From: Shewanella sp. HN-41
Lineage (GTDB): Bacteria; Pseudomonadota; Gammaproteobacteria; Enterobacterales; Shewanellaceae
Reading direction: 5' to 3'
Length of the DNA: 64,000 nt
Assembly: GCF_000217915.1 (NCBI RefSeq)
Contig: NZ_AFOZ01000031.1
Coordinates: 1 to 64,000 of the forward strand
Below are positions 41,486 to 50,801 of the stretch, piece after piece. Within the stretch, counting starts at the first letter, position 1. Each line of letters opens with the position of its first letter. The notes beneath the pieces were generated by a model that was not told where the DNA came from, searched no databases, and saw only the letters and a program-made list of their open reading frames with translations. The translations under genes and the position numbers were made by a program.

Positions 41486-43639
41486 ATGTCCCGAAATATT
41501 ATGTTAATTCCCATAGGCACAGGTGTTGGCCTGACCTCCTTAAGCCTTGGAATGGTGCGCGCCTTAGAGCGCCATGGGGTTAAAGTGCAATTCTTTAAAC
41601 CCATTTCCCAATTGCGTCCCAATGACAACGGCCCAGAACGCTCGACCACCATTTTAAGCAAGTCGCCAACAGTTAATCCGTTAGAGCCCTTCGATATGGC
41701 CCATGCGGAAGCCTTAATTCGTGCAGATCAAACCGATGTGTTGATGGAACAAATCATTGCCCGTACAGCGGAATGTGCCAGCAATACTGAAACGTTAATT
41801 GTTGAAGGTTTGGTCCCAACCCGTAGTCATCCCTTCGCCGATGACGTTAACTACGCCATCGCCAAAGCCATGGATGCGGATGTGATCTTTATCGCCACAC
41901 CGGGCAGCGACACACCGACAGGCCTAATGAATCGCCTCGAAATCGCCTATAACTCTTGGGGTGGCAAAAAGAACAAACGCCTAATTGGCGCTGTGATCAA
42001 CAAAATTGGTGCGCCAGTGGATGATGAAGGTCGTGCACGCCCCGATTTATCTGAAGTGTTTGATCACCAAGCGACTCTGCGTTCCGATGCCGCCAGTATG
42101 TTCCAGCTACCAGGTAAGAGCCCGCTGCGTATCTTAGGTAGTGTGCCCTACAATCTCGATTTAGTTGCCCCCCGAGCCTCCGACCTTGCCAAGCATTTAC
42201 GTGCACGTATTCTGAATGCCGGTGAAATGCACACCCGTCGCCTACGTAAAGTGACCTTCTGTGCGCGCAGCATCCCCAATATGGTTAACCATATTAAAAC
42301 GGATTCCCTACTGGTGACCTCGGGCGACCGCTCGGATGTGATCGTTTCAGCGTGTCTTGCCGCCATGAACGGCGTTAAGATTGGCGCACTGCTACTCACC
42401 GGCAGCTACGAGCCAGAGCCTGAAATTCTCAAGCTCTGCGAACAAGCCTTCGAAACAGGTTTACCGGTTTTCCTCATCGATACCAACACTTGGCAGACTT
42501 CACTAAACATCCAACGCTTCGACCACGAAGTGCCTGTGGATGATGCGGTACGTATCGATTTAGTGCAGGAATATGTCGCCGGCCATATCGACCAGAGCTG
42601 GATTGAAAGCGTCACTAAAAACTCTCCACGGGAACACCGCCTGTCGCCACCCGCGTTCCGTTACAAGTTAACTGAACTGGCGCGGGCTGCCCACAAAACC
42701 GTGGTGCTACCTGAGGGTGATGAGCCACGTACCATCAAGGCCGCCGCCATTTGTGCTGAACGTGGCATAGCTCGCTGCGTACTCTTAGGTAAAAAAGATG
42801 AAATCCTACGTATTGCAGCACAGCAAGATGTCGTGCTTGGTGAAGGTGTGGTGATTGTCGACCCCGATGAAGTACGCGATCGTTATGTCGAGCCAATGCT
42901 AGATCTACGTCGCAGCAAAGGCTTAACCGAAGTCGTTGCCAAAGAGCAATTAGAAGACAACATGGTGCTCGGCACTATGATGCTGGCGCAAAATGAAGTC
43001 GACGGTATTGTCTCTGGCGCGGTAAACACCACGGCCAATACCATCCGCCCACCGTTGCAATTAATCAAAACAGCGCCTGGCTCAAGCTTAGTTTCATCCA
43101 TCTTCTTCATGTTGATGCCAGACCAAGTGTTGGTTTACGGTGACTGCGCCATTAACCCAGATCCCAATGCCGAGCAGTTAGCAGATATCGCTATTCAATC
43201 GGCTGAATCAGCAAAAGCCTTCGGTATCGAACCAAGAGTGGCGATGATCAGTTACTCAACGGGTAACTCTGGCACAGGTTCAGATGTAGATAAAGTGCGT
43301 GAAGCGACTCGCATCGCCAAGGAAAAACGCCCAGATCTGATCATCGATGGGCCATTGCAGTACGACGCGGCGGTCATGCCAAACGTGGCACGCTCTAAAG
43401 CGCCTAACAGCCCAGTAGCAGGTCAAGCCACAGTGTTTGTCTTCCCCGATCTCAATACGGGTAACACCACCTACAAGGCGGTACAGCGAAGCGCCGACTT
43501 GATCAGTATCGGCCCTATGCTGCAAGGCATGCGTAAGCCTGTGAACGACTTATCCCGCGGCGCTTTAGTGGATGATATCGTCTACACTATCGCATTGACG
43601 GCGATCCAAGCCTCACAAAATGATGCAACTAAAGGCTAA
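41486..43639 (+). CDS. pta: phosphate acetyltransferase
   Basis: A 717-residue long-type Pta that converts acetyl-CoA and phosphate to acetyl phosphate, the partner of AckA. It has an N-terminal P-loop-like domain of the CobB/MinD type ([14 protein letters not shown]), a DRTGG middle domain (about 215-340) and the C-terminal catalytic PTA domain (about 395-715; [22 protein letters not shown]). The ribosome site AGAGG is five bases from the ATG. Length fits E. coli Pta (714). Confidence 0.97.
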   Translation: MSRNIMLIPIGTGVGLTSLSLGMVRALERHGVKVQFFKPISQLRPNDNGPERSTTILSKSPTVNPLEPFDMAHAEALIRADQTDVLMEQIIARTAECASNTETLIVEGLVPTRSHPFADDVNYAIAKAMDADVIFIATPGSDTPTGLMNRLEIAYNSWGGKKNKRLIGAVINKIGAPVDDEGRARPDLSEVFDHQATLRSDAASMFQLPGKSPLRILGSVPYNLDLVAPRASDLAKHLRARILNAGEMHTRRLRKVTFCARSIPNMVNHIKTDSLLVTSGDRSDVIVSACLAAMNGVKIGALLLTGSYEPEPEILKLCEQAFETGLPVFLIDTNTWQTSLNIQRFDHEVPVDDAVRIDLVQEYVAGHIDQSWIESVTKNSPREHRLSPPAFRYKLTELARAAHKTVVLPEGDEPRTIKAAAICAERGIARCVLLGKKDEILRIAAQQDVVLGEGVVIVDPDEVRDRYVEPMLDLRRSKGLTEVVAKEQLEDNMVLGTMMLAQNEVDGIVSGAVNTTANTIRPPLQLIKTAPGSSLVSSIFFMLMPDQVLVYGDCAINPDPNAEQLADIAIQSAESAKAFGIEPRVAMISYSTGNSGTGSDVDKVREATRIAKEKRPDLIIDGPLQYDAAVMPNVARSKAPNSPVAGQATVFVFPDLNTGNTTYKAVQRSADLISIGPMLQGMRKPVNDLSRGALVDDIVYTIALTAIQASQNDATKG

Positions 43640-43665
43640 TAAGAGATTTGAACACTTATTAACCT

Positions 43666-43697
43666 AAAAAAGCACCGGCAAATGTCGGTGCTTTTTT
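43666..43697 (+). terminator. terminator of the ackA-pta operon
   Basis: A 12-bp perfect stem AAAAAAGCACCG / CGGTGCTTTTTT with loop GCAAATGT and then TATAT. It lies 26 bases past the pta stop. Confidence 0.9.
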
Positions 43698-43953
43698 ATA
43701 TGAGTATTTAAAATAAACCTTGATGGTATACATACCCAATGGGACAGAAGGAAAAACTAAAGAACACGCCTTTAACAAAGTAAATAGCTGTTAAATGACA
43801 CTAAGCATTGTGAATAGAGTTAGTCATTCGATCAAAATATCCACAAGAAAATAGGGATTATGGTGGGAAATAGAAAAACGTCACTTTTTAACCAGCAGAT
43901 AAAGCAAGACAATATCAGTGAGTTACAAAGTATCACTGAAGTCTTCAACATAG

Positions 43954-43976
43954 TTTTCCACAGATTCTGTGGATAA
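43954..43976. other. pair of inverted DnaA-box-like sequences
   Basis: TTTTCCACA (43954-43962) and TGTGGATAA (43968-43976, the complement of TTATCCACA) form an inverted pair in a gap (43698-44119) with no gene. A third, weaker copy ATATCCACA is at 43837-43845. They may bind DnaA, for titration or control. No AT-rich unwinding region or origin genes are near, so this is not the replication origin. Confidence 0.5.
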
Positions 43977-44119
43977 CCTTTTGAGTTTATCCTTTAGTAT
44001 ATGCCACAGTATTCACCACTCAGTCAATCCATTTTTGTGCTTCTGCTAAATGATTACAAAACTTGAACATGGACGCTAAAATCGAGATACTTAACAACAA
44101 ATTCCAATAACTAAAAGCT

Positions 44120-44551
44120 ATGAGAACCCTATTACTTCTCTCCTTATTGTTCCTATTTGGTTGCAGCGATCCCGAAAAGGATCAGCATACGCTAACCCCC
44201 GAAGAAGTCAGCCTTGGTTTTTTTCACGCGATTTATGTCGATCGTGATGTCGAGAAAGCGAAGCAGTACGTTGATGATCCACTTAAAGAAGTGCTCACCC
44301 ATTACTATATTGCTGCGGCGGTGCAACGTAATATGCTCAGCCTCTCTATGACTAATGTCGAAATGGAGATTGACGATATTGATATCGACTTTTTCCGTAA
44401 GTTTACTAAAGATGTGATTGTCGTGGTTAAAATGAAGGGGCTCAAAGGTGGACAACCTTGGATAGACGACAGAACGATTCGGCTACATAAAATCGGTAAT
44501 CAGTGGATCATTGTTGAAATCATGCCCGAAAAACGCAAAGTCAATGGTTAA
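44120..44551 (+). CDS. small lipoprotein of unknown function
   Basis: A 143-residue protein with a lipoprotein signal peptide (LLLLSLLFLFGC, acylated Cys at 15) and a hydrophilic domain with the fold pattern of NTF2-like or DUF4878 proteins (an initial helix EEVSLGFFHAIY and later strands ending in WIIVEIMPEKRK). Acts at the outer or inner membrane facing the periplasm. No function is claimed. It is a single gene with no ribosome site clearer than ACTAAAAGCTATG; the terminator downstream belongs to the opposite strand. Confidence 0.75.
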   Translation: MRTLLLLSLLFLFGCSDPEKDQHTLTPEEVSLGFFHAIYVDRDVEKAKQYVDDPLKEVLTHYYIAAAVQRNMLSLSMTNVEMEIDDIDIDFFRKFTKDVIVVVKMKGLKGGQPWIDDRTIRLHKIGNQWIIVEIMPEKRKVNG

Positions 44552-44631
44552 GACGTGCTCTAATAGAGCAAGGTTTAAAGTGATCCTGTTTGTAATACCT
44601 TTCACATTCACACTGCTCGTCCAAAATAGGT

Positions 44632-44659
44632 AAAAAAATAGCAACCCTAGGGTTGCTAT
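44632..44659 (-). terminator. terminator of the small ORF
   Basis: On the minus strand, stem ATAGCAACCC / GGGTTGCTAT with a 2-base centre, followed by T7. It is 59 bases past the stop of the 32-residue ORF and supports that this ORF is transcribed. It may also serve the convergent lipoprotein gene. Confidence 0.85.
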
Positions 44660-44717
44660 CTCAATACGCTTGTTTTGTTATTTCTGACTCATAATTACCG
44701 TCAGCCTAACACTCAAA

Positions 44718-44816
44718 TTAGGCTTGGATCACTTCTTCTTCGCTTTCAGCAGGTAAAGACGTCAGTACATCGTCTTTTACTTGGTAATAAGCATTTTCGT
44801 ATTCATGAACTTCCAT
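44718..44816 (-). CDS. small protein of 32 residues, unrecognised
   Basis: A short ORF that is easy to miss. It starts MEVHEYENAYYQ and ends EEEVIQA, is acidic, and has no membrane segment. AGGAG lies five bases before the ATG, a strong Shine-Dalgarno, and a terminator follows the stop. The two together make a true gene likely. I do not recognise the family. The tandem Tyr and acidic tail are the only motifs. It may be a regulatory or modified peptide, but nothing shows this. Confidence 0.6.
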   Translation of the reverse strand: MEVHEYENAYYQVKDDVLTSLPAESEEEVIQA

Positions 44817-45015
44817 AACAACTCCTGCTCGATTTTGTAAGGTCGCAAAGGCATGCCGTTCTATGCTGACATTTTGCCCAAGGGGAAAGGGATTTCCGTG
44901 GGCGAGAGTATATCAAAGCCCAACACAGAATTACATAAAACTTTCAGTTTCGTTTAGATGTCATAGATAAAAACACTGATTTGCGACACTTTACGTCAAT
45001 AAAAAGGATTAACCA

Positions 45016-45111
45016 ATGAAAGTCTTTCAGCGAGTATTTCCAACTCATATGCATTTACGCTATTAACAGCGCTGGCTTAAAAATAAAGAATCTTGGGAAA
45101 AAGTGCGCTAA
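45016..45111 (+). pseudogene. mini-ORF with an in-frame stop
   Basis: An ATG with AAGGA seven bases upstream begins MKVFQRVFPTHMHLRY and meets TAA at 45064-45066; the same frame then continues QRWLKNKESWEKVR to a second stop at 45109-45111. Both halves look protein-like, so this may be a small gene broken by a nonsense change, or a 16-residue leader peptide. Weak evidence. Confidence 0.3.
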
Positions 45112-45150
45112 CTGCTATCAATTAACTAATGATGCGAGTAGGAGGTAGAC

Positions 45151-45375
45151 ATGAACGCACTCATTGAACTTGAAGCGACTAAACTAACGACATTATTTAG
45201 CCACGGCGACATATTAGGGATCCGTATGTTTATGGAGCACATGAATATCCCACTGGATGTTCAGGATAGGCTTTATGATGAAATTTCAGCACTAAAAAAT
45301 CTAGATCAAAATCAGGTGAGCCAAGTGATTGAAGCCTTTGGCCAGTCCCTGTTATCGGAACGACTAAGCTACTAA
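45151..45375 (+). CDS. small conserved-looking protein, 74 aa
   Basis: A 74-residue soluble helical protein, not recognised. It starts with AGGAGG seven bases before the ATG, an excellent site. Helices such as IELEATKLTTLF and QVSQVIEAFGQSLL are seen; no Cys or metal motif. It stands alone between the mini-ORF and the convergent methyltransferase. No function is claimed. Confidence 0.7.
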   Translation: MNALIELEATKLTTLFSHGDILGIRMFMEHMNIPLDVQDRLYDEISALKNLDQNQVSQVIEAFGQSLLSERLSY

Positions 45376-45436
45376 GTGTTAAATGAATAATTGGCTAAGT
45401 ACTGACTTGCCGCTCCTAATCTTTTGTTTGTCACAC

Positions 45437-45463
45437 ATAAAAAAGGCCAGTTACACTGGCCTT
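45437..45463 (-). terminator. terminator of the methyltransferase gene
   Basis: On the minus strand, a 9-bp stem AAGGCCAGT / ACTGGCCTT with a 3-base loop, followed by TTTTT. It is about 30 bases past the methyltransferase stop. Confidence 0.85.
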
Positions 45464-45492
45464 AGGGCTGAGCAGCGATAAGCCATACTCAA

Positions 45493-46416
45493 TCAAGTTA
45501 TCACTTCCCCCTTTAATTGATAGCGTAACACTTTCAGTGATTTCTCCTCGGACACATCGATAAATGCAGCGGGGTTGGCCAGTCGTTCTCTATATTCTAG
45601 GGCGGGAGCGGCTTCTTCAACCTGCTGGCGCAGGAAATGAGTGTCGAGTTCGGGGGCATTTAAGCAAAGTAGCACTTCACCATTATCGGCAAGCAACTCG
45701 GGTAAACGACGAATAAGACGCACATAGTCCTTAGTCGCCACAAAACTGCCCTTCTGATTACTAGGAGGATCGGCAACGATAATCCCATAGGGGCCGAGTT
45801 TTTTCAGTTTGCCCCATGATTTAAAGATATCGTGGCCTAAAAAACGTGCTCCAGCACTAAATCCATTGAGTAAATGGTTTTGCTTACCGATAGCTAGCGC
45901 TCCTTTGCTCATATCCATATTGACCACTTCATCGGCACCGCCTTGTAGCGCCGCAACGGAAAAACCACAGGTATAGGCAAATAAATTAAGCACTTTTTTA
46001 TGGCGCGCATTCGCCCTTACCCACTGACGGCCGTTAGCCATGTCGAGGAATAATCCGTGATTCTGACCACGCATCAAATGAACTTGGAAACGGGCACCAT
46101 TCTCGCTCACCACATGGGACTCGGGGACTTCTCCCTCCAGCAATTGGCAAAATGTCTCGCCCGCACTGCGGTACTGATATACAAGGTTTAACGGGGTTGA
46201 AGGATGCAACGCTTGCCAACGCGCAGCAATAGCTCGATGGCAAACCGATAAATCCGCTTCTTCCAGTGGAATAAAACTGGTTAATAACAATACTGGCGCA
46301 AACCAATCCAAACACAAATGTTCACTGCCGACATAATGTCCACCGCGACCATGGAATAGCCGTACAGCATCTTCACCGAACTCAATTGACGCCAGTGCTT
46401 GTATAAAACTTTGCAT
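45493..46416 (-). CDS. RlmI/RlmK-like SAM-dependent methyltransferase
   Basis: A 307-residue class I methyltransferase related to the 23S rRNA enzymes RlmI/RlmK. The SAM motif is LNLFAYTCGFSVAAL, the next strand is NMDMSKGAL, and the catalytic-loop-like ADPPSNQKGSF fits the family. Unlike RlmI it lacks an N-terminal PUA domain and the second Cys of the C5-methyltransferases is not evident, so target RNA base or protein is uncertain. It starts 6 bases after the end of the AI-2E permease frame on the same strand, so it shares its transcript. Confidence 0.8.
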   Translation of the reverse strand: MQSFIQALASIEFGEDAVRLFHGRGGHYVGSEHLCLDWFAPVLLLTSFIPLEEADLSVCHRAIAARWQALHPSTPLNLVYQYRSAGETFCQLLEGEVPESHVVSENGARFQVHLMRGQNHGLFLDMANGRQWVRANARHKKVLNLFAYTCGFSVAALQGGADEVVNMDMSKGALAIGKQNHLLNGFSAGARFLGHDIFKSWGKLKKLGPYGIIVADPPSNQKGSFVATKDYVRLIRRLPELLADNGEVLLCLNAPELDTHFLRQQVEEAAPALEYRERLANPAAFIDVSEEKSLKVLRYQLKGEVIT

Positions 46417-46422
46417 TATCTA

Positions 46423-47530
46423 CTACTTAATCTCTGTTGAATGGGTGTCGGCGTTTTCACCGACGGGATTGGCTGTACTAGGGTTAAGCGCCAGTTTATC
46501 GTCCACATCATCCGATAATAGGATCGCTAACCAGCCACCACTCTTACTCGATTCTAGGGCAATTTTAACCACCATGGTCAATGGCACGGAAAGTAGCATA
46601 CCTACAGATCCAAGTAGCCAACCCCAAAAAATTAACGATAGAAAGACCACTAATGTGGAAAGCCCTAGGCCACGCCCCATAAATTTAGGCTCAACTACGT
46701 TGCCCATCACCATATTCGCCCCCAGATACAAAAGAGCTGTGCCCCCCCGCGGCCGCGGGGCCCAATTGGACAAAGGCTAACAACACAGCAGGAATGGCCG
46801 CAATAATCGAACCTATGTTAGGGATATAGTTGAATAAAAAGGCGATGACAGCCCATAACAGCGCATAATCCACCCCGATAAAGGTTAACCCTATTCCTAC
46901 TATGATCCCCGTGGCGAGACTGACTAAGGTTTTAATCACCATATATTGGTTAACCGATTGCAAGAAGCGATCGATCTGCTTTAAACGCATATCGGGATCG
47001 TCCAACGCCAAATGCAATTTTTTCGGTAACGACTGAGCTTCAAACAACATAAACACAATGGTAAGAATGATCAGGAATAAGTTGGCCATAACATTCCCCA
47101 CGCCAGAGAGCATGTTGGTGGTCATAGACAAGGCCATACCCGGGTCGAAGTAGGCTAAAAACTGATCCTTCGATATCTGGATATTTAAGGTATGTAACTT
47201 ATTTAATATCCAAGCAAATTGCTCGACTAACTGCACGCGATAGTAAGGCAATTGCTTGGAAAACTCATTGATTGAACTGCCCACAAGGGAAGCCAACCAC
47301 AACCCCATCAACACAATAAAACCCATCAGCAGGATCACAGCTAGCCATTTAGGCACCCGGTATTTGGTCATTTGACCAATGGCAGGATTACAGATCACTG
47401 CAATAAAACTCGATAGCACAAAGGGCACTACGATTGGACTCGCGGCCTTTATCCCGGCCAAAATAATCACTACAAAGGCCATTACCGCAAAACCACGATA
47501 GGCTGCAGAGGGCGCATTAGCTCGCGTCAT
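46423..47530 (-). pseudogene. AI-2E family (PerM-like) permease, frameshifted
   Basis: Two minus-strand frames together give a normal AI-2E family transporter of about 368 residues with eight membrane segments. The first frame (47530 to about 46745) runs through [13 protein letters not shown], then goes out of frame and stops at 46691. The second frame continues [14 protein letters not shown] to 46423. Removing one base from the C7 run at 46742-46748 (G7 on the coding strand) restores the frame. This lies in the palindrome CCCCGCGGCCGCGGGG, a difficult place to sequence, so it may be a sequencing error or a real mutation. The family includes peptidoglycan- and autoinducer-linked exporters; substrate is unknown. 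Confidence 0.88.
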
Positions 47531-47628
47531 TTATTAAAAATCCTTCTTGATCTTAGATAAAATTGTTAGGCTAGCGCGAGAAAAATGATTATCTCATGCA
47601 CCTAAGACTTAAATAGCAAACTATCGTT

Positions 47629-47991
47629 ATGAAACCAGAAACCGCGATTATACGCATTAAAAACTTAAGACTTCGCACTTTTATCGGTATCAAAGAAGAT
47701 GAAATTCAAAATAGGCAAGATGTGATAGTCAATGTCATCATTCATTACTGCGCCGAGCATGCCCGTAACAGTGATAATGTTGAAGATGCGCTCAATTACC
47801 GTACTATTACCAAAAAAATGATTGAGTTAATTGAGAACAACCGTTTTTCATTACTCGAAAATCTCACCAGCCAAACGCTGGCCATCGCCAGTGAGCATCC
47901 CTGGGTTGAGTTTGCCAGTGTCGAAATCGACAAACCCCACGCCCTACGTTTTGCCGATTCTGTTTCTATGGAGTTGTGTTATCAAAAATAA
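47629..47991 (+). CDS. folX: dihydroneopterin triphosphate 2'-epimerase
   Basis: A 120-residue enzyme of the FolB/FolX tunnel fold that epimerises dihydroneopterin triphosphate (pterin pathway). It resembles E. coli FolX closely along its length: [35 protein letters not shown] and [16 protein letters not shown]. It is followed by yfcH, the same order as in E. coli, which supports the name over folB. Confidence 0.93.
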   Translation: MKPETAIIRIKNLRLRTFIGIKEDEIQNRQDVIVNVIIHYCAEHARNSDNVEDALNYRTITKKMIELIENNRFSLLENLTSQTLAIASEHPWVEFASVEIDKPHALRFADSVSMELCYQK

Positions 47992-48076
47992 TTCCCCTAA
48001 AAATACCCAGACTCAGTGATCGCTTCGCACCGTATTTCGGTATATATACCCAAGCTAAACCGATATGAGAGGTTCC

Positions 48077-48970
48077 ATGAATATATTGATCACTGGTGCA
48101 AGCGGGTTTATTGGCAGCCAACTGGTAAAGCTGTTGGCTGGCGAGCACCGATTGACCATACTGTCACGCCGTCCCGCTAATACTCGACAATCACGGGGCG
48201 CTAACCATCAATACCTTACCAACCTCAATGATATGGACGATTTAAATCACTTCGACGCGGTAGTGAACTTAGCGGGCGAACCTATTATTGCTAAACGCTG
48301 GAGCAAACGTCAAAAACAAGAGATTTGCACCAGTCGCTGGAATATCACCGCAAGACTAAGCCAACTGATAAAACAAAGCACAAACCCACCTAAGGTCATG
48401 GTGAGCGGCTCAGCCATCGGTTTTTATGGTCGCCAAGGCGAGCAACGCTTAGATGAAACTAGCCAACCCCACATTGAATTTAGCCATGAGATTTGCAGCA
48501 CATGGGAACAGTTAGCCCAGAACGCCGCATCGGATAAAACCCGCGTCTGTATTATCCGTATTGGAATAGTACTCGGCCAAGGTGGAGCCCTTGCTAAAAT
48601 GTTACCCCCCTTCAAACTCGGCGTCGGAGGCCCCATTGGCCATGGCCGCCAAGGGATGAGCTGGATACATCTTGATGATGTTATTGCACTTATCGACTTT
48701 CTACTCAATCGGCAGAATTGCCAGGGGGTATTCAATGCTACAGCGCCCAATCCCGTAAGCAACGGTGAATTTGCCAAGACCTTAGGTAAAATACTTAACC
48801 GCCCAGCCCTGATCACAACCCCACCACTGGCACTGCGACTCGCTATGGGGGAAATGTCAGAACTCCTTACCGAGGGCCAGTTTGTTATGCCTAAACGGGC
48901 ACTCGAAGCGGGTTTTACATTTAAATACAGCGAACTTGAGGCCGCATTGACGAATATTGTTGCAAATTAA
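48077..48970 (+). CDS. yfcH: YfcH-type NAD-dependent epimerase family protein
   Basis: A 297-residue Rossmann-fold protein (TIGR01777 type) with start NILITGASGFIGSQL, the NLAGEPI segment and SGSAIGFYG. Function is unknown. The ATG at 48077 has AGAGG four bases before it and gives the E. coli length of 297. It lies 85 bases after folX in the same direction. Confidence 0.9.
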   Translation: MNILITGASGFIGSQLVKLLAGEHRLTILSRRPANTRQSRGANHQYLTNLNDMDDLNHFDAVVNLAGEPIIAKRWSKRQKQEICTSRWNITARLSQLIKQSTNPPKVMVSGSAIGFYGRQGEQRLDETSQPHIEFSHEICSTWEQLAQNAASDKTRVCIIRIGIVLGQGGALAKMLPPFKLGVGGPIGHGRQGMSWIHLDDVIALIDFLLNRQNCQGVFNATAPNPVSNGEFAKTLGKILNRPALITTPPLALRLAMGEMSELLTEGQFVMPKRALEAGFTFKYSELEAALTNIVAN

Positions 48971-49509
48971 GTAAACTAAATAGCCAATCCCCTCGCGATA
49001 GACATCACTATCCGCTGAGGGATGTTTAAACTAATGACTTAAAAATAAAGCATAAATTGAGCCGCTCACCCCTTCACATTGGCTCATCCACCCAAACTAT
49101 AGATACAATACTTTAGACAACAGCCGATAAACATTATCGCAACAATATGATTTGTAAGATAATTTAACGACGCACACGACTTTTTCTGTTAAACTCACCG
49201 CAACTTGCTTACCAAAGTGATATATCGAGCATTCATACGAACGACCGATATTGGCCTAAGCAAGACTCACACTGGCCACGAGATCCCCGGTACGAGCTAC
49301 CTCGTTAACGATACGGATCTGTTAGTCCACTACGGTTCACATTCGCGCTTATTCATCCTGCTTCGGTATTAGGGGATTGGTCAGGATCAGCCCTCAAGAT
49401 CGGCGCTTCATATCCAGCATTAGCAGGTACTTAATAACAAGATGGGTCACCCACTGCTCACGTTCAGCACTGAGGTATTCCCACATAAGACAGTTTGTAA
49501 GGAATTATC
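48971..49509 (+). other. gltS upstream region with structured leader
   Basis: A 539-base gap with no gene. After yfcH, at 48987-49023, an imperfect hairpin (ATCCC...GGGAT with GATAG/CTATC) may end that transcript. Nearer gltS, AGATCC (49281-49286) pairs with GGATCT (49315-49320), enclosing ACGAG-CTAC-CTCGT (49292-49305), a nested hairpin about 190-230 bases before the gltS ATG. It may be part of a regulated leader; no known riboswitch was recognised. Confidence 0.5.
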
Positions 49510-50733
49510 ATGCACACCACTTATACCATTGGCGAGCTAGAGTCGTTCTTAATTGCTATTTTCGTGCTGTTTATCGGCCACGCTATCAACCGCCATGTCC
49601 GTGTCTTTAGACAATATAATATTCCCGAGCCCATAGTTGGAGGACTCATTATCGCCGCCACGGTTGCCTTCCTTCACTTCCAGCGTATCAGTCTCAGCTT
49701 CAGTCTATCGCTGCAAAATATCTTAATGTTGATGTTTTTCAGTACAATAGGATTATCCGCTAACTATAAGCTTTTGCTCAGTGGCGGTAAGAAAGTGTTC
49801 ATATTCCTCGGTGTCGCCTCGTTTTACATCGTTATCCAAAATGCCGTTGGAGTCAGTTTAGCGAGTCTATTAGGCTTAGACCCTATTATGGGACTCATTG
49901 CGGGTTCCATCACCCTCTCTGGTGGCCATGGTACGGGTGTGGCTTGGTCGCAAACCTTTGCCGAAAACTATGGTATTAACACCCTAGAATTTGCCATGGC
50001 GGCAGCAACCTTTGGCCTAGTGATGGGCGGTATTATCGGCGGGCCAGTCGCACAGCGGCTGATAGGAAAGCACCATCTTGTGTCCCAGTATGGTATTGGG
50101 CGCAAGCACCATATTGAGCATCCCCAATTGCTCACTTACGACCAGTTAGAAGAAGATCAAGTCACAGCCAAAACCATGTTAGAAACCCTTTTTGTGCTGC
50201 TCTTATGTGTTGCTGGCGCAAAATGGCTTACGGTACTTGTAGGGCTATCGGGTATTGCTTGGTTAAAAATGCCGGACTTTGTCTATGCCCTATTCCTCGG
50301 TGTACTCATCGCCAATATCACAGAACTGACCCGCGGCTATAAACCCCATACAGAGAGTATCGATGTAATAGGCACTGTCGCACTGTCACTCTTCCTCTCC
50401 ATGGCATTGATGAACTTAAAGTTATGGGAAATTTTTGATTTAGCCATCCCGCTACTGGTGATCTTATTAGTACAAACTGCAGTGTTAGCGGTGTTTGCCT
50501 ATTTCGTGACGTTCAAGGTGATGGGCAGTAATTACGATGCCGCGGTGATCACTGGTGGCCATTGTGGCTTTGGTATGGGCGCAACGCCAACGGCGGTGAT
50601 GAATATGGGGGCGCTGGTATCGCGTACGGGGCCTTCACCCCAAGCCTTTATGGTCGTGCCTATCGTCGGGGCCTTCTTTATCGACATAGTTAACTTGATT
50701 GTCTTGCAAGGTTATCTGAGCTTTATGAAGTAG
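49510..50733 (+). CDS. gltS: sodium/glutamate symporter
   Basis: A 407-residue inner-membrane protein that takes up glutamate with Na+. Ten or more hydrophobic segments are seen, with the GltS pore-loop motifs SGGHGTGVAW and GGHCGFGMGATPTAV. The polar start and length fit the E. coli family (401). The ribosome site AAGGAA is seven bases before the ATG. Confidence 0.93.
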   Translation: MHTTYTIGELESFLIAIFVLFIGHAINRHVRVFRQYNIPEPIVGGLIIAATVAFLHFQRISLSFSLSLQNILMLMFFSTIGLSANYKLLLSGGKKVFIFLGVASFYIVIQNAVGVSLASLLGLDPIMGLIAGSITLSGGHGTGVAWSQTFAENYGINTLEFAMAAATFGLVMGGIIGGPVAQRLIGKHHLVSQYGIGRKHHIEHPQLLTYDQLEEDQVTAKTMLETLFVLLLCVAGAKWLTVLVGLSGIAWLKMPDFVYALFLGVLIANITELTRGYKPHTESIDVIGTVALSLFLSMALMNLKLWEIFDLAIPLLVILLVQTAVLAVFAYFVTFKVMGSNYDAAVITGGHCGFGMGATPTAVMNMGALVSRTGPSPQAFMVVPIVGAFFIDIVNLIVLQGYLSFMK

Positions 50734-50755
50734 CGATTCATCATTTGCCATAAAC

Positions 50756-50781
50756 AGGGTGCCTATTGAGGCGCCCTTTTT
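50756..50781 (+). terminator. terminator of gltS
   Basis: Stem AGGGTGCC / GGCGCCCT (one G-T pair), loop TATTGA, followed by TTTTTA. It lies 23 bases after the stop. Confidence 0.88.
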
Positions 50782-50801
50782 ATAGCTGAAAATAACTCAG
50801 G

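Noticed and set aside
43954..43976. DnaA boxes as the replication origin
   Set aside because: No dnaA, dnaN, gidA or mnmG genes and no AT-rich unwinding tract are nearby.
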